Assembly: GCA_900468535.1 (NCBI GenBank)
Contig: UBTY01000044.1
Coordinates: 153,709 to 185,890, forward strand
DNA length: 32,182 bases
Reading direction: 5' to 3'
Source of the DNA: Hyphomicrobiales bacterium
GTDB lineage: Bacteria > Pseudomonadota > Alphaproteobacteria > Rhizobiales > Rhizobiaceae
Shown here: positions 17,480 through 24,302 of the stretch, piece by piece
How positions within the stretch are numbered: position 1 is the first letter of the stretch
How the letters are laid out: the number at the start of each line of letters is the position of its first letter
The notes under the pieces: model-generated
What the model saw: only the letters and a program-made list of their open reading frames with translations
Databases searched by the model: none
What the model was told of the DNA's origin: nothing
Translations under genes and position numbers: made by a program

Positions 17480-17917
17480 TCAGCCCGATGTGGACGTGTC
17501 TGCGGGTGCGGAATCAGACAGAGTGATTCCCGCCTGTACGAGGATATTACCCCCATCCGTCGTCGTCGCAATGATGCCGTCGGAATAAACCTTGACCGAA
17601 GCAACGGTGCCTTTGACGGTGCCGTCGGCGCTGGTCATGTACTTGCCGATGTAGCTGCTGCCCTGCGTCAGGCTCGAGCTTGCCAGCAGGCTGTCCAGCT
17701 TGGTGTTCGTCTGGATGGTCTGCTCAACCTGCGAGAAGCTGGCGAGCTGCGACATCTGCTCGCTGGCATCGACCGGATCCGTCGGATCCTGGTTCTTCAT
17801 CTGCGCGATCAGCAGCTGAAGAAAGTTGTCGTAGTTCAGCGTCGCGGACTGCTGTGCGCTCGACGTGCTCGACGAGGACGAACTGCTCGACGTGTTGGTA
17901 ACGCCGCTTACCGCCAT
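17480..17917 (-). CDS. flgD: Flagellar hook cap protein FlgD
   Basis: A 145-residue hook assembly scaffold exported by the flagellar apparatus. The conserved N-terminal region reads NYDNFLQLLIAQMKNQDPTDP (residues 28-48), followed by EQMSQLASFSQVEQT. A run of serines precedes it (residues 10-17). The protein ends soon after one small beta region, so it lacks the Ig-like/tudor C-terminal domains of the roughly 230-residue enterobacterial FlgD; short forms are seen in rhizobia. Its start overlaps the flbT stop by 10 bp. FliK and FlgE, its functional partners, are in the same window. Confidence 0.93.
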   Translation of the reverse strand: MAVSGVTNTSSSSSSSSTSSAQQSATLNYDNFLQLLIAQMKNQDPTDPVDASEQMSQLASFSQVEQTIQTNTKLDSLLASSSLTQGSSYIGKYMTSADGTVKGTVASVKVYSDGIIATTTDGGNILVQAGITLSDSAPADTSTSG

Positions 17918-18357
17918 GGTGCAATCTCCTTACGAATCTGCTCGACCATCGTCGGCGGCATTTCGTGATTGTTGAGGATGCTGTCTTCAATCGGGTACAG
18001 GCCACGAATAGCCTTGAGGGCGTCGAACGCGCGTCCGGTCGAAACGAGACCATCGATACGCTTCAGCTCGGCCAGGACTTCCTCGTTGCGGAAGCAGGTC
18101 AGCAGCATGGTGATCGACTTGCGGAACATCGCGGTGGACTGTTCCTTGCCTTCCGGATTGATGAGGATCATCTGCGCGATGAAGTAAAGCTGGCGCAGAG
18201 GCGTCGTTGCATCTTCCGGCTGGAGGACGTGGTTTTCGAGAAGGAACGTGACATCATTCAGGAATTCAAGCGCGACCTTCCGGTCGACGCGCAAAACCGC
18301 ACCATTGATGAAGATCTTTTCCCCGGCTTTAAGCGATATGCGAAGTGTACTTTTCAT
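17908..18357 (-). CDS. flbT: Flagellin mRNA regulator FlbT
   Basis: A 149-residue cytoplasmic protein of the alphaproteobacterial FlbT family. The N-terminus (LRISLKAGEKIFINGAVLRVDRK) and the central helices with LYFIAQMILINPEGKE are typical. In Caulobacter FlbT binds the 5' leader of flagellin mRNA and restrains its translation until the hook is finished. Here it is encoded between flaF and flgD, overlapping flaF by 4 bp and flgD by 10 bp, so dosage with FlaF and hook proteins is coupled. Candidate target leaders of flaB and flaD are in this window. Confidence 0.93.
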   Translation of the reverse strand: MKSTLRISLKAGEKIFINGAVLRVDRKVALEFLNDVTFLLENHVLQPEDATTPLRQLYFIAQMILINPEGKEQSTAMFRKSITMLLTCFRNEEVLAELKRIDGLVSTGRAFDALKAIRGLYPIEDSILNNHEMPPTMVEQIRKEIAPWR

Positions 18358-18701
18358 TTAAGTCCATCCCTGATGATGGTGGTAACGTCAATGATGCCTT
18401 GGTAATTCGTCGATAGGCGCCGCCTGATCCGATCGCATTCCTTCAAAATCCAGATAGCGATGGAGATCAGATTTGCCCGCAGCTGTATTTCAAGCTGGTT
18501 GTCCGGATGCTTGAGGTCCTCGATGAAACTCACCCAAACACGCCGGGTGTAGAACAATGCATCGATGGCCTCGCGGCTGTACTTCTCTTTGTCCCTAGCA
18601 ATCGAGAGCAGTTCGATCGACCGATCGAGGACCTGACGCTCCCTCTCCTTCGCGTCGGCCACCGAGTCCTGCATGACCTCGGCATAAGAGAACTGATACA
18701 T
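18354..18701 (-). CDS. flaF: Flagellin synthesis regulator FlaF
   Basis: A 115-residue, helical cytoplasmic protein of the FlaF family, with the typical middle part (EAIDALFYTRRVWVSFIEDL) and LRANLISIAIWILKECDRI. In Caulobacter FlaF is needed for flagellin synthesis or secretion and opposes FlbT. It lies directly after flgL (36 bp) and overlaps flbT by ATGA. The AAGGATGC sequence upstream of the ATG can serve as ribosome site. Confidence 0.92.
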   Translation of the reverse strand: MYQFSYAEVMQDSVADAKERERQVLDRSIELLSIARDKEKYSREAIDALFYTRRVWVSFIEDLKHPDNQLEIQLRANLISIAIWILKECDRIRRRLSTNYQGIIDVTTIIRDGLK

Positions 18702-18737
18702 TCATGCATCCTTCTTTGTATTTCTAACCTTTGATCA

Positions 18738-19859
18738 TCAAAGGTAATTCACGAGGCTCAACTGCTGAATTTTCGATACGATCGTGTAAGCGGTTTCGAG
18801 CTGCGTCTGGAGCGTATTAACCAGGGTCGAAGCTTCCGAGGTGTCGACACCCTGAAGATCGACAAGCTTGTTCTGAATAATGCTAGACTGAGCATCTAGC
18901 GCATCATTTGCTTTTTCAACGCGCTCCTGTGACAGACCGAGCTGGCTGGCCTGACCGACGATGCCCGTTGTCGCCTGTGCGGCATAGCCGATCGCCTTCG
19001 AGGTGACCGTGCTCAGCGCATCGCCGCTAAGCCCCTGCCCGGACAGGGCGGTGACGGTGATCGATGCCAGTGCGAAATAGCGCATGCCGTCGGAGTTCGA
19101 GTTCGTGGACGAGGTCACGACTTCCGAGTTGCTGATGCGGCTCGTCATGTTCTGGTTGGAAGCGCTCGACCAATCGCTCCAGGCCGGCGGCGTCACGTAG
19201 GCAGCCGGTGCGACCGGAGTCGGCGCGCCAGACGGCGGGAAGGAAGCCGGCGTCGACGTTCCGTTGAACGTGTCCTGAGAGAACATCGGCTCGACAAAGG
19301 TCGTGACGAATGTGTCCATCTCGGTGCCGGTGAGATCCTTGACGGTCTTGCCGAGACCGCTTGCATAGGCCTCGAGGTTCGTCTGGATCGCCGCTGTCGC
19401 CGCCGTCGACTGGTCGGTCATCGGCTGAACGTCGGTGTTGATGCCGGAGAACAGGTATTCACCGTTCAGCATGGTGTTGCCAGTATCCATCAGCGACGAA
19501 AGAGCGTCGCCGGCGGACTGCATCGCCACTGTAATGCTCGTCTTGTCCTGGCTTCCCTGCAGAGCCGTCAGCTTCGAGACCAGCGCGTCGCCGGCGGTCT
19601 TCATGCTGTCGAGACCGAGCTGGGAGGCCTCCAGGCGTGCCGAAACGACGGAATTGCTGCCCTTCAGGGCGGAGATACGGCTGACTTCGGACGTGAAGTT
19701 CACGCTCTTGGCAGCGCCGGAACCGAGAGATGCACCGATATCCGCGTAAACGCCGGTGGTTGCCTCGAGCGATGCCTTGACCAGCTGCTTCTGCGATTGA
19801 TTGATCGTCAACCGCATGGCGTTCTGAATGGCTGAACTGGAGATAAATGAACTCTTCAT
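18738..19859 (-). CDS. flgL: Hook-filament junction protein FlgL
   Basis: A 373-residue junction protein that joins FlgK to the flagellin filament outside the cell. The N-terminal helix (MRLTINQSQKQLVKASLE, from residue 15) and the C-terminal helix (ASTLVNTLQTQLETAYTIVSKI) are flagellin-like and form the coiled core. The middle carries a variable region with a proline-rich stretch (PASFPPSGAPTPVAP). No signal peptide is seen, as for other type III substrates. It begins 3 nt after the flgK stop, so it probably relies on translational coupling, since the ribosome site is weak. Confidence 0.93.
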   Translation of the reverse strand: MKSSFISSSAIQNAMRLTINQSQKQLVKASLEATTGVYADIGASLGSGAAKSVNFTSEVSRISALKGSNSVVSARLEASQLGLDSMKTAGDALVSKLTALQGSQDKTSITVAMQSAGDALSSLMDTGNTMLNGEYLFSGINTDVQPMTDQSTAATAAIQTNLEAYASGLGKTVKDLTGTEMDTFVTTFVEPMFSQDTFNGTSTPASFPPSGAPTPVAPAAYVTPPAWSDWSSASNQNMTSRISNSEVVTSSTNSNSDGMRYFALASITVTALSGQGLSGDALSTVTSKAIGYAAQATTGIVGQASQLGLSQERVEKANDALDAQSSIIQNKLVDLQGVDTSEASTLVNTLQTQLETAYTIVSKIQQLSLVNYL

Positions 19860-19862
19860 GGC

Positions 19863-21332
19863 TTAACTCGCTATGTCCAGCAATGATTTCAACATCTCGT
19901 CGACCGCATTGAGAATCTTCGTGGCTGCCTTGTAGGACTGTTCGATATCGAGCAGCAGCGTCAGTTCTTCGTCGAGATTGACGCCGGTCTCGTTGGAATA
20001 GGCTTCCGTGGAGCGTGAGAGCGCCGCGGCGGTGTTTTCGGACGCGGTGGTCGCGTCGCTACGGTACTGTTCGAGCCAGCCGATCGAATTCTGCGCGTAG
20101 CTGAGAATGCTGACGTTCGACGACAGGCCCGCATCCGACGAGAAGGTCTGCGCGGTGTTCATCTTCGTGTAGAGCGCGTCGAGATTGTCCGAGAAACCGC
20201 TGCTGTTCGTCGTATTCAGGTTCGTCAAACCGGTGATCGAACCGTCACGCAGCTTCATCGGGTCGCCACCCTGGCTCGTGATAACGGCTGCGTTGACCGA
20301 GATCGTCGCCGAAATCCCGTCGATGACGTCAGGCGTGGTCGGAACGTCACCGTCGACGCCAGCCGAGGTCTTCCATACGAAGAGACCCGGAGCGGTCGTG
20401 GCCGGCGTACCGCCGTCGCTTTCGGAGAACATTGAAACGAGCGACTTGGCAATTTCGTCGAGCTGCGACTGGAATTTCGGCGCGATGTCGTCGCGAACCT
20501 GCAGCAGCGACTGCAGGCTTCCCTGCGAAGACGTCGTCGATCCCGTTCCGCTGGCAAGCAGAACGCCATCGATGTAGACGCCGTTGCCCTTGGTCTGTGC
20601 GGTGTAGGTATCCTGCGCAACGAAGGTCACAGTGCGCGGGATCGTGTCGAAGACGACGGTGCCGTCGGTCGTGTAAAGCGCCATATCGCCATTGGAGCGA
20701 TCGACCGCGTTTACGCCGACGATGGACGAGATCTGCTTGAGAAGCTTGTCGCGCTCATCGAGCGCGTCGTTGGCGTTTCCGCCCGTTGCCGTCGCGCTCT
20801 TGACCGCATCATTCGCGGTCTTGAACTGCGCAAGAAGCGTATTCAGGGTCGATACCTGTGTCGCGATCTCCTTGTCCGCGCCCTGGCGAACCGCCTGCAC
20901 GGACTTCGATGCATTGTTCAGCGAGTTCGCGACGTCCTGCGCTGCCGTTACCGCGCTCTGGGCGGCGATCGTGCTGCTGGGAGAAGTGCGGAATGCCTGA
21001 AGCTTTTCCTGAAACGTCGTGAGATAGGTCGCCGGCGACGTTTCGTAGTCGTTGCCGCCCATGATCGACTTCAGATCGGTTAGGCCGGACAGCAGGGTCT
21101 GCTGTCCGCTGTCCTGTGCACTGGCCTTCAGCCATTGCCGCATCAGCGCGTCTTCCTGGGCGCGGCTGATCGTCACGACCTGCGCTCCATTCAGAGACGT
21201 CGTGATCATCGCCTGACGGCGCACGTAGTCGCTGTTGCTGGAGTTCGAGATATTGTTCGATACCACACTGCTCTGAGTGCCGGTATTGTTGAATATGCTC
21301 TGTGCCGTATTCAGTGCCGAAGTAAGCGACAT
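19863..21332 (-). CDS. flgK: Hook-associated protein FlgK
   Basis: A 489-residue hook-filament junction protein. The N-terminus (LTSALNTAQSIFNNTGTQSS, then VVSNNISNSSNSDYVRR) and the C-terminal helical end (GVNLDEELTLLLDIEQSYKA, then ILNAVDEMLKSLLDIAS) are the conserved terminal regions of FlgK. The long middle is the variable surface part. It follows flgE after 18 bp, with AAGG about 12 nt before the ATG, and is followed at once by flgL. A FlgN-like chaperone candidate is encoded later in the same run of genes. Confidence 0.95.
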   Translation of the reverse strand: MSLTSALNTAQSIFNNTGTQSSVVSNNISNSSNSDYVRRQAMITTSLNGAQVVTISRAQEDALMRQWLKASAQDSGQQTLLSGLTDLKSIMGGNDYETSPATYLTTFQEKLQAFRTSPSSTIAAQSAVTAAQDVANSLNNASKSVQAVRQGADKEIATQVSTLNTLLAQFKTANDAVKSATATGGNANDALDERDKLLKQISSIVGVNAVDRSNGDMALYTTDGTVVFDTIPRTVTFVAQDTYTAQTKGNGVYIDGVLLASGTGSTTSSQGSLQSLLQVRDDIAPKFQSQLDEIAKSLVSMFSESDGGTPATTAPGLFVWKTSAGVDGDVPTTPDVIDGISATISVNAAVITSQGGDPMKLRDGSITGLTNLNTTNSSGFSDNLDALYTKMNTAQTFSSDAGLSSNVSILSYAQNSIGWLEQYRSDATTASENTAAALSRSTEAYSNETGVNLDEELTLLLDIEQSYKAATKILNAVDEMLKSLLDIAS

Positions 21333-21350
21333 GGCTACCCGTACCTTACA

Positions 21351-22634
21351 TTATCTCTTGAGGTTGACGAGCACGTCCATGATGTCGGAGCCCGTCTGGA
21401 AGACCTTGGAATTGGCGGTGTAGCTGCGCTGCGATTCGATCATCTCGGTCAGCTCGCCGGCGAGGTCGACGTTCGAGCTTTCCAATGCGCCCGACTGGAT
21501 CGCGCCGAAGCCGTTGGTCTGCGGGAAGCCCGTGACCGTAACGCCCGACTGACCGTTGGCGCTGTAGACGTTGCCGCTCATCAGCGTCAGATTGTCCGGG
21601 CTGGCGACAGTCGCTAGCGGGATGCGGTAGACCGGCTTGGACGTGCCGTCCGAATACTTGGCGTATACCGTGCCGTCCTTGTCGATCGTCACGCTCTTGA
21701 CCGGGCTGGCGGCCTGGCCGTTCGGCGTACCGCTGCCGGCAAATTCGGATGCGAGCTGCGTGAAGCCGCTCAGATCCATGTCGATCGAACCGCCCGTGAC
21801 GGTGTCGGTGATCGTCAGTGCGCCTGTCGACGTCATCTGGCCGTTCAGGTCGAAGTCGAGCGTTCCCGAGCCGACAGCAGCGGACGAGTAAGGGAAAGAG
21901 GAGGTACCGCCGGTCGCCGCGTCGGCGTGACGGTAGACCGCGACTTCCCAGCTTCCCGACGTCGTTGCCGTCGCGCCGGCGGTCTTGGTGAAGTAGAAGT
22001 CGTACTGAACCGTGTTGCCAAGCTTGTCGTAGCCGACCATCGACATCTGCTTCGTATCGGTGGTGACGGAAGCCGAGTTGTCTAGCGGCGTATCGGTCGT
22101 TGCCGTGTCGACCAGCTTGGCGTTCGAATTCAGGTTGCCCGAGAAATTACCCGTGGTCGATTCGATCGCAGTCAGGCCGGACTGGTTGACGTTGATCGGA
22201 ACGAGGCCGGAGAAACCGTTGACGACAACCGCGGGAGCGCCGGCGTCGTAGGAGTAACCCATCAGCGTGAAGCCGGCGGAGTTGACCAGATTGCCCTGAT
22301 CGTCGGTCTTGAAATCGCCGGCGCGAGTGAGGACCGGCGTGCCGTCGGCGCTCTGCACGATGAAGAAACCGTCACCGGAGATCGCCAGATTGTAGCCCGA
22401 AGTGGTGTAAGAAATGTCGCCCTGTTCGGAAACGGACTGGCGAACCGAGGTCTGAACGCCACCGGAGTTGTAGTTGCCGGCCGTGGAAGGGAGCACCAGC
22501 GACGAGAAGGCGGTGGAGACGGCCTTGTAGCCCGTCGTGTTAGCGTTCGCGATGTTGTCCGCGACGGTGCTGAGGCGGTTTGCCTGCGCGTTCATGCCGG
22601 ACACTGCCGTCTTCATGCTGCCGAAAATGCTCAT
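21351..22634 (-). CDS. flgE: Flagellar hook protein FlgE
   Basis: A 427-residue hook subunit. It opens with MSIFGSMKTAVSGMNAQANR and the rod/hook N-terminal signature (LSTVADNIANANTTGYKAV), contains the central FlgE D2-type beta domain, and closes with the conserved C-terminal motif (SNVDLAGELTEMIESQRSYT, ending in a helix VFQTGSDIMDVLVNLKR). The ATG has GAGG 7 nt upstream. It is the first structural gene after rem, separated by 129 bp with two hairpins, so it may have its own promoter there. It is longer than the enterobacterial hook protein only slightly. Confidence 0.95.
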   Translation of the reverse strand: MSIFGSMKTAVSGMNAQANRLSTVADNIANANTTGYKAVSTAFSSLVLPSTAGNYNSGGVQTSVRQSVSEQGDISYTTSGYNLAISGDGFFIVQSADGTPVLTRAGDFKTDDQGNLVNSAGFTLMGYSYDAGAPAVVVNGFSGLVPINVNQSGLTAIESTTGNFSGNLNSNAKLVDTATTDTPLDNSASVTTDTKQMSMVGYDKLGNTVQYDFYFTKTAGATATTSGSWEVAVYRHADAATGGTSSFPYSSAAVGSGTLDFDLNGQMTSTGALTITDTVTGGSIDMDLSGFTQLASEFAGSGTPNGQAASPVKSVTIDKDGTVYAKYSDGTSKPVYRIPLATVASPDNLTLMSGNVYSANGQSGVTVTGFPQTNGFGAIQSGALESSNVDLAGELTEMIESQRSYTANSKVFQTGSDIMDVLVNLKR

Positions 22635-22687
22635 CTGAAAACCTCGATTCCCTTGGTAGGCTTAAGAGTATTTGCCGGGCCTTGCGT

Positions 22688-22738
22688 GAAGCTGTCTGGC
22701 AATCGGCAGCTTCTGAAATAAGGCGGCACATTTGCCGC
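22688..22738 (-). repeat. Two hairpins between rem and flgE
   Basis: GCGGCA/TGCCGC (22723-22728 with 22733-22738, 4 nt loop) and GAAGCTG/CAGCTTC (22688-22694 with 22707-22713, 12 nt loop). Neither is followed by a U-run, so complete termination is unlikely. They could stabilise rem mRNA or separate rem from flgE. Confidence 0.5.
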
Positions 22739-22763
22739 GCGTCAGCCCTTGGCCTCTAAAAAA

Positions 22764-23435
22764 TCAATTCCAATCAATGCAGTAGCCGAGGAAGCGCTTG
22801 GAATCGACGGGGTCGACACCGAGCTTCTTGCGCAGCTTTTTGCGGAGCTTGGAAATATGGCTTTCAACGACGTTTTCTTCGACTTCTTCGTCGAAGATTC
22901 CGTAGATGGCATTGAAGATCTGCGTCTTGGTGACACGACGACCGCGGTTGGCGATCAAGTATTCCAGGATGCGGCGTTCGCGGCGCGGCAGAGCAAAGAC
23001 TTCGCCGTTGATCTCAGGATCGCGGCCATCCGAGAAGACGCGGATCGCGCCGATGTCCGTATGGCTGGAGATCGCCTTGAGGCGGCGGCGAATGGCCGCT
23101 GCGCGGGCAAGGATCTCGCGAGGATGCACGGGCTTGCGCACCACGTCGTCAACGCCGCAATCAAAAAGTGCAAGCGTGTTTTCCAACGACGGCTGGTCGC
23201 TTACCGCGATAACAGGAGCCTGCGTGCGATCGCGTATAGCGCGCGGCAGCTCGAATGTCTGCTGACCCTGTCCGATCAAAAAGGCTTCTACGGCCGCGAT
23301 ATCCGAGTCCGCAGCCGTTTGAACCCATTCCCCGAACTCTCTGGGGTCAAATCCTGTAGAGGGAATTCCTTCCCTTCCGAAAAGTGATGTGTAGCCATCC
23401 TTCACGAGCTCACGCTCATCAACCACTACGATCAT
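22764..23435 (-). CDS. rem: Rem, OmpR-type regulator of flagellar genes in exponential growth
   Basis: A 223-residue regulator with a receiver-like domain (1-115) and an OmpR/PhoB winged-helix DNA-binding domain (about 127-222, with RRERRILEYLIANRGR, ENVVESHISKLRKKL and the final GYCIDWN). In Sinorhizobium Rem is made in exponential growth under VisNR control and activates class II flagellar genes. The receiver keeps Asp6-Glu7 and Lys101 (VVRKP), but the phospho-acceptor position holds Glu50 (DIAAVEAFLIG), so phosphorylation is unlikely. No histidine kinase gene is adjacent. GGAGG lies 7 nt before the ATG. A sigma70-type promoter lies about 135 bp upstream and the hook genes follow. Confidence 0.9.
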   Translation of the reverse strand: MIVVVDERELVKDGYTSLFGREGIPSTGFDPREFGEWVQTAADSDIAAVEAFLIGQGQQTFELPRAIRDRTQAPVIAVSDQPSLENTLALFDCGVDDVVRKPVHPREILARAAAIRRRLKAISSHTDIGAIRVFSDGRDPEINGEVFALPRRERRILEYLIANRGRRVTKTQIFNAIYGIFDEEVEENVVESHISKLRKKLRKKLGVDPVDSKRFLGYCIDWN

Positions 23436-23528
23436 TCGTCCGCCTCCGAATCACTTGTGGCACCTCGATGACCTATGGGTACGAATCGTGGGATTCCGGG
23501 ACAAGGTGTAGGAACTCACAGGCGGAAA

Positions 23529-23543
23529 TTAATAATTGATTAA
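23529..23543. promoter_or_regulatory. TTAA-N7-TTAA box in the rem leader
   Basis: TTAATAATTGATTAA lies downstream of the predicted rem start site. It fits the CtrA full-site pattern, and its first 13 bases also occur upstream of flaD (30065-30077, other strand). The region is AT-rich, so chance is not excluded. Confidence 0.4.
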
Positions 23544-23569
23544 GAATTGGGTCCCGATTTGATCTACAT

Positions 23570-23598
23570 ATAGTAGGTGCGAAAAGTTATTCACACAA
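23570..23598 (-). promoter_or_regulatory. Sigma70-type promoter of rem
   Basis: On the minus strand TTGTGT (23593-23598), a 17 bp spacer and TACTAT (23570-23575). This is the best housekeeping-type promoter in the flagellar part and predicts a leader of about 125-130 nt. Confidence 0.65.
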
Positions 23599-23614
23599 AT
23601 CTTTCGTGGAAAAG

Positions 23615-23629
23615 TTAACGGCCGGTTAA
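23615..23629. promoter_or_regulatory. TTAA-N7-TTAA box just upstream of the rem -35
   Basis: TTAACGGCCGGTTAA is a CtrA full-site pattern and also a 5 bp-arm inverted repeat. It starts 16 bp upstream of the -35 box, a place suited to an activator. Confidence 0.45.
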
Positions 23630-23643
23630 AAGTGACTTGCCTT

Positions 23644-23683
23644 GCCACATTGTGGCGGATTCTCGCCACATTGCGTCACATTT
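23644..23683. repeat. GCCACATTG direct repeats upstream of rem
   Basis: GCCACATTG occurs at 23644-23652 and 23665-23673, exactly 21 bp apart, with a third imperfect copy GTCACATTT at 23675-23683. The first copy followed by TGGC also makes a small hairpin. It may be an activator site of the rem promoter. Confidence 0.45.
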
Positions 23684-23717
23684 CCGATTTGTTCTATTTT
23701 CGCTATTTCTGATTGAG

Positions 23718-24302
23718 TCATGCCTTACAGAAATTGCTCGCATTCGGAGTCCATTTTCCGTAGCCCGTCGCGACCAGATTTGCGATCACGCGGCAGACAT
23801 ATTGCTTCTGCGCGGGATCGTTGTTCGGCCCCGCATGATAGCGGGCAACCGCCATGGTCCAGGTCTCGTGCCGATCGTGGAGATTGCGCAGGAATTTCGC
23901 TGCGTACTCCACGTTCCGGCGCGGGTCAAACATCTCCTCGGTCGAGTGGAAATTCTCACCGTGGTAGTACTGGTTGATCTGCATGCAGCCAACGTCGATC
24001 AGCTTGGCGCCCGACCTGCGGGCGACATCGAACTGCTGCAGCGCCGCCCGTTCGGAAGGCGGAAAGAACGCCTTCCCTTCAATGTTGAGGGCATAGGGAT
24101 AGAGCGATCCCTTGCGGCCGGTTTCCGTCAGCCCCACTGAATAGAGTATCCCTTCCGGGATACCGTATTTGAGGGCTGCCGACTGGATTTCCTGCTCGCA
24201 GGCGCCGTCGCTGGCCGCTGCGCTAGAGGTAGACGCCACCAGTGCTGCTGCCGCTAGCGGCGCCAGAAGAAGCGCCTTCAACGCCGCTCTCACCTGCATC
24301 AT
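23718..24302 (-). CDS. Secreted SLT-family lytic transglycosylase
   Basis: A 194-residue periplasmic protein with a signal peptide (residues 1-30, cleavage near SAAAS) and a lysozyme-like SLT domain: the catalytic Glu60 in VGLTETG, the GCMQIN motif (105-110, usually GLMQI) and AVARYHAGP (151-159). It would cut peptidoglycan glycan strands, plausibly to let the rod pass, since the FlgJ-type protein here lacks a muramidase. Cysteines 35, 106, 170 and 192 may form two disulfides. I chose the double ATG at 24297-24302, with GGAGG 5 nt upstream; an ATG at 24359 is less likely. It overlaps fliK by 80 nt in another frame and is the last gene of the motor operon. It is distinct from the MotC chaperone MotE. 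Confidence 0.85.
   Translation of the reverse strand: MMQVRAALKALLLAPLAAAALVASTSSAAASDGACEQEIQSAALKYGIPEGILYSVGLTETGRKGSLYPYALNIEGKAFFPPSERAALQQFDVARRSGAKLIDVGCMQINQYYHGENFHSTEEMFDPRRNVEYAAKFLRNLHDRHETWTMAVARYHAGPNNDPAQKQYVCRVIANLVATGYGKWTPNASNFCKA

Noticed and set aside
23718..24302. Identifying the transglycosylase as MotE, the MotC chaperone
   Set aside because: Its SLT motifs show a transglycosylase, and the rhizobial MotE family, as I recall it, has an MgtE-N-like domain and lies near flgI and flgH.
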